From CAZQRP01 sp964596125 (GTDB lineage: Bacteria; Chloroflexota; Dehalococcoidia; GIF9; UBA5629): a stretch of DNA of 64,000 nucleotides. The translations under genes and the position numbers were made by a program. Below the pieces are notes generated by a model that was given only the letters and a program-made list of their open reading frames with translations, was not told the origin of the DNA and searched no databases. Below are positions 59,594 to 64,000 of this stretch, one piece after another. The stretch spans positions 1 to 64,000 of the forward strand of contig CAZQRP010000001.1 of the NCBI GenBank assembly GCA_964596125.1, read 5' to 3'. The stretch's first letter is position 1; each line of letters starts with the position of its first letter.

Positions 59594-60260
59594 TGACGAC
59601 CCACAACTTATTCGATTAGTACGTGCCAACCTTGAATCAGTGGGCTATGCTGTTCTCACCGCCCTCGACGCCAAGTCTGCTCTTAATACACTTGACATCG
59701 AAATGCCAGATTTGATTATTTTAGATATCATGTTGCCTGAGGTGGATGGATATGAGATCTGCCAGCGAATTAGACAATTCTCAGACATACCGATCATAAT
59801 GCTCACTGCGAAAGTTGAAGATATGGACAAGGTGAGAGGATTGAAATTGGGGGCCGACGATTACCTGACTAAGCCGTTTAATGTTCAAGAGCTCTTAGCC
59901 AGAGTAGAATCGGTATTACGGCGCGCTGGATCCACTGATAGGGATAAAGTTCCTCTCTCATTCGAGTGTGGTGACATTTATGTTAACTTCGCTCAACGTA
60001 GAGTGACAGTGCGAGGACAGGATATAGCGCTGACGCTAACCGAGTATAAGCTTTTATCGCTATTGGTGAGCAATGCCGGGCGGGTAATGTTACACGGGGA
60101 GCTGTTAGCCAAGGTGTGGGGAGCAGAATATCAAAATGAACTGGAATACCTCAGGGCCTATATACGTCATCTGCGTCAGAAAATAGAACAGGATCCACAT
60201 AAACCCAAGTATATCCTCTCAAAACCGGGCATTGGCTATATGTTTGTTAGTTCGGCATAA
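59565..60260 (+). CDS. OmpR/PhoB-type response regulator
   Basis: 231 residues. Receiver domain 1-120: SILLVDDDPQLIRL (acidic pocket), LIILDIMLPEVDGYEIC (phospho-Asp about 53), IIMLTAK and DYLTKPFNVQELLARV (Lys about 104). Winged-helix output domain about 135-229: LTLTEYKLLSLLVSNAGRVM and YLRAYIRHLRQKIE ending in YILSKPGIGYMF. The start lies inside the kinase gene, so the two form one translationally coupled two-component system. Confidence 0.93.
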   Translation: MKKTSILLVDDDPQLIRLVRANLESVGYAVLTALDAKSALNTLDIEMPDLIILDIMLPEVDGYEICQRIRQFSDIPIIMLTAKVEDMDKVRGLKLGADDYLTKPFNVQELLARVESVLRRAGSTDRDKVPLSFECGDIYVNFAQRRVTVRGQDIALTLTEYKLLSLLVSNAGRVMLHGELLAKVWGAEYQNELEYLRAYIRHLRQKIEQDPHKPKYILSKPGIGYMFVSSA

Positions 60261-60423
60261 GAGGTATCTGCTGATAACACTTCTATAAAGCACTTTTTAT
60301 GTGGGAGTGCTTTTCTTATCGCCCGTTCGCTCAAATTTTCATAAATTTTTCACTTCTTATCACTTTATTTTCATGCCTTTTTCATTTCTAAACCATAATA
60401 ATAAGAGCGAGATTAAATAGCGT

Positions 60424-60834
60424 ATGCAAGAAAAGATTACTAATGCAAATCCTCAATTAGTTCTTGTCGTAGACGATGACCAGACAACAGGTAAGCTGCT
60501 TCGACACAACCTTGAAAATACTGACACCCATATTATGGAAGCAACTACTGGCCTTGATTGCATTAAAATACTACATGAAGCAAATGTAGACCTTATCCTT
60601 TTAGATATAAAGCTACCAGACTTTAATGGCTGGGGTATATTAAGCCTCCTTAGATTGACACAGTCTTTAAGTAACATACCAGTCATTGTCGTCACATTAG
60701 AAGCCCCTGATAAAGCTTTATTGGAACAGTTCAAACCTGACGATTTCATTCAGAAACCTTTTGATATACGAGACCTGCTGATTCGAGTCAGAAAAGTTAT
60801 GGCTCCCTTGAATTATCGGTCAATTGCTCTTTAA
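60424..60834 (+). CDS. single-domain response regulator (receiver only)
   Basis: 136 residues with no output domain. LVLVVDDDQTTGKLL provides the acidic pocket, LILLDIKLPDFNGWGIL the phospho-Asp (about 59), IPVIVVTLEAPD the Thr, and DDFIQKPFDIRDLL the Lys. Such proteins act by protein contact or as phosphate sinks. It follows the kinase/OmpR pair by 163 bp and may share that kinase. Confidence 0.88.
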   Translation: MQEKITNANPQLVLVVDDDQTTGKLLRHNLENTDTHIMEATTGLDCIKILHEANVDLILLDIKLPDFNGWGILSLLRLTQSLSNIPVIVVTLEAPDKALLEQFKPDDFIQKPFDIRDLLIRVRKVMAPLNYRSIAL

Positions 60835-60919
60835 CAGGATCATATTATAGTTTCTATATCAATAGTTAAGCGGCAAACATCAAGGAAAAACAACCAGATA
60901 AATAAGGAGGACACAGCCA

Positions 60920-61747
60920 ATGAATGCGTGGATTATTTTTCTTATAGTTATAGTAATACTGGCGTTAATAATTAATAGTATCCGAATAGTGAAGCAGTAT
61001 GAACAAGGAGTAGTACTTCGCTTCGGACGGCTAGTAGGAGCAAGGAAACCCGGCTTTAACCTTATCATTCCATTTATTGATCGCATGACTAAGATTAGCC
61101 TTCGTATCGTCACTATGATTTTAGAACCTCAAGAGGTGATAACTAAAGACAATGTAACCGTGAAAGTAGATGCTGTAGTCTATTTCAAGGTGATTGATGC
61201 AATTAAGGCTGTGATCAATGTTGAGGATTATAGGCAAGCCACTGTTCAGATCGCTCTAACTACTCTCCGGAGTGTTCTTGGTCAGTCGGAACTGGATGAA
61301 CTACTTTCCCATCGCGATCAAATAAATCTGAGAATGCGACAGATTATTGATGAGCAAACCGAAGATCCATGGGGGGTCAGAGCAACACTGGTTGAAGTCA
61401 AAGATGTTCTTCTCCCCGATACAATGCAGAGAGCAATGGCCCGGCAAGCTGAGTCAGAACGGGAGAAACGAGCTAAGATTATCCATGCCCAAGGTGAACG
61501 TCAAGCTGCTGAAACTCTGGCTGAGGCGGCTGAAATTATCCAAACTCAGCCAGCCGCATTACAGCTGCGCTACCTGCAAACTCTGGTAGAAATGTCCGGT
61601 GAAAAAAACAGCACCATTATCCCGCTAACAGTGGATATCCTGAATGCAGTATCCAAGAGGTCAATCTCTGATAATGATAAGCAGAACGCAAGTTATGATG
61701 AAATCTCTGGCAAGATGAATAAAGCCATCGATAGTACCGTGAGGTAA
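60920..61747 (+). CDS. slipin/stomatin-like SPFH membrane protein
   Basis: 275 residues. One N-terminal membrane segment (about 3-20), then the SPFH/Band 7 domain: RIVKQYEQGVVLRFGRLVGA, PGFNLIIPFIDRMTKISLR, ITKDNVTVKVDAVVYFKVID and DEQTEDPWGVRATLVEVKDVLLP. A coiled coil rich in Ala, Glu and Arg (SEREKRAKIIHAQGERQAAE) ends near residue 220. Slipins organise membrane microdomains and often sit beside NfeD; no nfeD is seen here. Strong Shine-Dalgarno (aaggagg). It lies 7 bp before the cytochrome gene, so it may scaffold that complex. Confidence 0.9.
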   Translation: MNAWIIFLIVIVILALIINSIRIVKQYEQGVVLRFGRLVGARKPGFNLIIPFIDRMTKISLRIVTMILEPQEVITKDNVTVKVDAVVYFKVIDAIKAVINVEDYRQATVQIALTTLRSVLGQSELDELLSHRDQINLRMRQIIDEQTEDPWGVRATLVEVKDVLLPDTMQRAMARQAESEREKRAKIIHAQGERQAAETLAEAAEIIQTQPAALQLRYLQTLVEMSGEKNSTIIPLTVDILNAVSKRSISDNDKQNASYDEISGKMNKAIDSTVR

Positions 61748-61754
61748 TGATAAC

Positions 61755-62330
61755 TTGAAACATTTAGTTAGGCCTGGAGTAATACTTGTCATACTTCTAA
61801 GCGTTTTAATTATGCTCAGATTGATGCCTGTTTCAGCAACTATGGAACCCTATGGTTTTTATCGTGGAACAAATAACGAAGGAGAGTGGGCAGCTCAACC
61901 TATACATTATGCTGACATACCTGCTTGTGGTGATTGCCACCAAGACCGGCATGATACTTGGGCAATGTCAAAACATGGTACTGTAAGTTGCGAAAATTGC
62001 CACGGACCGACACAAGTGCATTTGGAGAAAGGGATGACACCTGTTGTGGATACTTCAAGAGATCAGTGTGGATCATGCCATAGTGAGCTTCCCGCCAGAC
62101 CAAGTCATTTTCCGCAAGTTAATATGGAAGAACACGGCGAACAATCGCCGTGCATAGCATGCCATGATCCCCATGAACCGCAGATAGGGGGATTCCCACC
62201 TATTCCACATGATTTAGAGGGGCGTACCAACTGCCTTTCTTGTCACAATATTGAGGGGATTAAGCCCTTTCCTGTAGACCATGAAGGGCGTAGCAATGAA
62301 ACCTGTCAAAATTGCCACAGGAGCAAATAG
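61755..62330 (+). CDS. six-heme c-type cytochrome
   Basis: 191 residues. N-terminal signal/anchor (about 5-30, VILVILLSVLIMLRLMPVSA), then six CxxCH motifs: CGDCH, CENCH, CGSCH, CIACH, CLSCH and CQNCH, with extra His residues that can be distal ligands. Located outside the membrane. TTG start 7 bp after the slipin gene. With the NrfC- and NrfD-like genes that follow at 3-bp gaps it should pass electrons between a quinone pool module and an outside acceptor or donor. The spacing does not identify a substrate-reducing enzyme such as NrfA. Confidence 0.9.
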   Translation: MKHLVRPGVILVILLSVLIMLRLMPVSATMEPYGFYRGTNNEGEWAAQPIHYADIPACGDCHQDRHDTWAMSKHGTVSCENCHGPTQVHLEKGMTPVVDTSRDQCGSCHSELPARPSHFPQVNMEEHGEQSPCIACHDPHEPQIGGFPPIPHDLEGRTNCLSCHNIEGIKPFPVDHEGRSNETCQNCHRSK

Positions 62331-62333
62331 AGG

Positions 62334-63128
62334 ATGAAAATTTCTCGAAGGGATTTCATAGGGATTGGAGTTAAAAGCTTACTGACGGGAGTTATTATTT
62401 ATGGTAGCATTCCAACCCTGCTGCGAGGTTTCATATTACCAGAAACAGTTCAAGGAGCGGGGCAAAATGAACCTGTATATGGCAAATACGACTGGAGGTT
62501 TATTATTGATATTAGGAAGTGTATCGGCTGTGGACAGTGTGTCAAAGCCTGTAAATTAGAAAATGATGTTCCCTTGCAACCAGAATACAATCGAACTTGG
62601 GTGGAGAGATATGTAATTACTGAGACCGGCCAGGTTTTTGTGGATTCCCCCAATGCCGGAATAGATGGATTTGCAGATCGGCAGGTAAACACGAAATACA
62701 ATAACCTGGATATTATGAAAAGCTTTTTCGTCCCCAAACTCTGCAATCAATGTGACGAGCCGCCATGTGTACGCGTTTGTCCGGTAGGGGCCACGTATAA
62801 AACAAAGGAGGGAGTTGTCCTTGTTAATAGGAATGCCTGTATTGGATGTAGATATTGCATACAGGCATGTCCCTATGGTGCCAGATTCCTCGATCCCAGA
62901 CTAAAAGTCGTTGATAAGTGTACATGGTGTTATCATCGGATTACCAGAGGCCTTATTCCAGTATGTATGGAAGTATGTCCGACCGGGGCGAGAGTTTTTG
63001 GAAGCGTAAGCGATACTGATGGTCTAGTAAAAAAGCTAATCAGAGAAGAGACAATGGCTATCCTTAAGCCAGACGTAGGGTGTAAACCTAAAGTTTATTA
63101 TATTGGATTAGAAAAAGGAGTGCAATAA
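62334..63128 (+). CDS. NrfC/PsrB-like four-cluster ferredoxin with Tat-type signal
   Basis: 264 residues. N-terminal SRRDFIGIG twin-arginine motif and a hydrophobic stretch (to about 33) suggest export or membrane anchoring by Tat. Four Cys groups: CIGCGQCVKACKLEND, CNQCDEPPCVRVCPVGA, CIGCRYCIQACPYGARF and CTWCYHR...CMEVCPTGAR, as in NrfC, HybA, PsrB and ActB2-type subunits. It relays electrons between the cytochrome and the NrfD-like membrane subunit. No molybdopterin catalytic subunit is in the window; it may lie to the right. Confidence 0.92.
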   Translation: MKISRRDFIGIGVKSLLTGVIIYGSIPTLLRGFILPETVQGAGQNEPVYGKYDWRFIIDIRKCIGCGQCVKACKLENDVPLQPEYNRTWVERYVITETGQVFVDSPNAGIDGFADRQVNTKYNNLDIMKSFFVPKLCNQCDEPPCVRVCPVGATYKTKEGVVLVNRNACIGCRYCIQACPYGARFLDPRLKVVDKCTWCYHRITRGLIPVCMEVCPTGARVFGSVSDTDGLVKKLIREETMAILKPDVGCKPKVYYIGLEKGVQ

Positions 63129-63131
63129 GCT

Positions 63132-64000
63132 GTGGCAGAGTTTATATACCCTAATGAAGCTATAATAGAGTGGGATCTGCTCATTGTTGTTTATCCCTTT
63201 ATCACTGGATTGGTAGCCGGTGCTTTTATAGTTTCATCGCTCTATCATGTATTTGGACTGAATACATTTAAGCCGGTTGCACGATTATCACTGGTTACTG
63301 CATTAGCCTTCCTTTTAGTTTGCCCACTGCCCTTGGTCATTCATCTAGGTCGACCTGAAAGGGCTTTGGAGATGTTTCTTAGGCCTAATCTTATATCTGC
63401 CATGTCTGGCTTTGGCTATATATGGCTGTTTTATCTCCTCCTCTTGCTATTTGAAACATGGCTCGTGTTCAGGACAGATATCATTAAGCGTGCAGGATTA
63501 GCTACGGGAATTCAAAAAACTATTTACTCTGTTTTATCCCTGGGGGTCCATGACGTGTCAGAAGAAGTCCTTACTACAGACAAGAAGCTCATTATGCTGC
63601 TGTCGATGCTTGGAATCCCGGCGGCTTGTCTATTACATGGTTATGTTGGTTTTATATTTGGAGCGGTTAAGGCCAATCCATGGTGGTCTACCCCATTAAT
63701 GCCAATGATTTTTCTAATATCAGCCATTGTTTCCGGTATAGCGTTATTAATTGTGCTGTACGTTCTTGCAATGAAAATTAGAAAAACACCCGTGGACCAT
63801 AATTGCCTGCATTCACTGGCTCTGTGGTTAGGAGGCTTTTTAACCCTGGCTTTAGTTCTAGAAGGATTAGAAGTCCTCAGTATGTCATATGAAGGTAATG
63901 AAAGTTGGGAACTTATCTATCAGTTGATAACCCAAAAAATAGCCACCAGCTATTTTGGTATCCAATTTGTACTGGGCACTCTGTTATCTCTCGTCCTCCT
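63132..64000 (+). CDS. nrfD: NrfD/PsrC-like quinol-interacting membrane subunit (runs off the right edge)
   Basis: The frame stays open for 289 codons to the edge. GTG start with aggag 11 bases upstream, 3 bp after the preceding stop. At least seven hydrophobic segments. Family features: WDLLIVVYPFITGLVAGAF at the N-terminus, CPLPLVIHLGRPERALEMF (about 75-93, the conserved HLGRP turn), and LHGYVGFIFGAVKANPWWST (about 173-192). NrfD/PsrC proteins exchange electrons with menaquinone in the membrane. With the two preceding genes it forms a cytochrome-ferredoxin-quinone module. The C-terminal end is not in the window. Confidence 0.9.
   Translation, partial: MAEFIYPNEAIIEWDLLIVVYPFITGLVAGAFIVSSLYHVFGLNTFKPVARLSLVTALAFLLVCPLPLVIHLGRPERALEMFLRPNLISAMSGFGYIWLFYLLLLLFETWLVFRTDIIKRAGLATGIQKTIYSVLSLGVHDVSEEVLTTDKKLIMLLSMLGIPAACLLHGYVGFIFGAVKANPWWSTPLMPMIFLISAIVSGIALLIVLYVLAMKIRKTPVDHNCLHSLALWLGGFLTLALVLEGLEVLSMSYEGNESWELIYQLITQKIATSYFGIQFVLGTLLSLVL

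Noticed and set aside
1..64000. CRISPR arrays
   Set aside because: No regularly spaced repeats of 24-40 nt were seen and no cas-like genes are present.
61755..64000. Nitrite reductase (NrfABCD) operon
   Set aside because: The cytochrome has six ordinary CxxCH hemes and is far too short for NrfA (no CxxCK site); only NrfC- and NrfD-type subunits are supported.

Overview
The window most likely comes from a member of the Dehalococcoidia (Chloroflexota), an anaerobe close to the Dehalococcoides lineage. This is an inference from gene content. A 23S rRNA gene has its own promoter and no 16S gene next to it. The branched-chain amino acid genes run ilvD-ilvB-ilvN-ilvC-leuA-leuC-leuD-leuB-cimA, so isoleucine is made through citramalate. 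Alternative start codons (TTG, GTG) are common and Shine-Dalgarno sequences are strong. PAS-type histidine kinases and a NrfC/NrfD-like electron-transfer module are present. Many genes have clear TTGACA-17-TATAAT-type promoters.

Layout. 1-3.7 kb: the 5' part of 23S rRNA (minus strand), then a nitroreductase / AprA-like flavoprotein / two-cluster ferredoxin operon. 3.8-5.1 kb: an MFS transporter. 5.1-11.1 kb: a long minus-strand arsenic operon that reads, from its promoter, arsR, ArsP-type permease, MoaD/ThiS-like protein, ArsE-, ArsF- and ArsG-like genes, an MtrA-like corrinoid-protein homologue fused to an Fe-S motif, Acr3 arsenite efflux and a HEAT-repeat protein. Its make-up points to organoarsenicals as well as inorganic arsenite. 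11.5-20.7 kb: a HAD phosphatase, a MacAB-like exporter with two tandem adaptor paralogues, a divergent TIG-repeat surface protein and a membrane metalloprotease. 20.7-24.6 kb: guaA, an alpha/beta-hydrolase-like protein, tsaC and rpiB. 24.6-36.6 kb: the complete Ile/Val/Leu biosynthesis cluster, with an MgtC-type membrane protein inside it. 36.8-40.3 kb: an ArsA/Get3-like ATPase, then archease-rtcB-SagB-type oxidoreductase on the minus strand.

40.5-49.7 kb is an accessory island at a tRNA-Lys(CTT) gene. A degenerate 47-nt copy of the tRNA 3' part marks the far end at 49.0 kb. No integrase is present. The island holds an excisionase-fold HTH protein with a GHKL-ATPase protein, a convergent DNA methyltransferase with a ribbon-helix-helix protein, an hsdS remnant, and an AbiE toxin-antitoxin pair whose toxin carries a WYL-like domain and a zinc-finger-like tail. 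Just outside lie a frameshifted restriction methylase remnant and an IS3-type transposase tail. It looks like layered remains of defence-gene insertions, and the HTH/GHKL/methyltransferase set is the best candidate for an undescribed system.

49.8-64 kb: a PAS histidine kinase, a small membrane protein, a hemerythrin-like protein, glucan phosphorylase, a homocysteine-biosynthesis (DUF39) protein, a sensor kinase whose sensor domain has a heme-binding CxxCH motif, two response regulators, a slipin, a six-heme cytochrome c, an NrfC-like ferredoxin and the start of an NrfD-like quinol-interacting membrane subunit. The heme-bearing kinase next to the cytochrome/NrfCD genes suggests redox control of that module.
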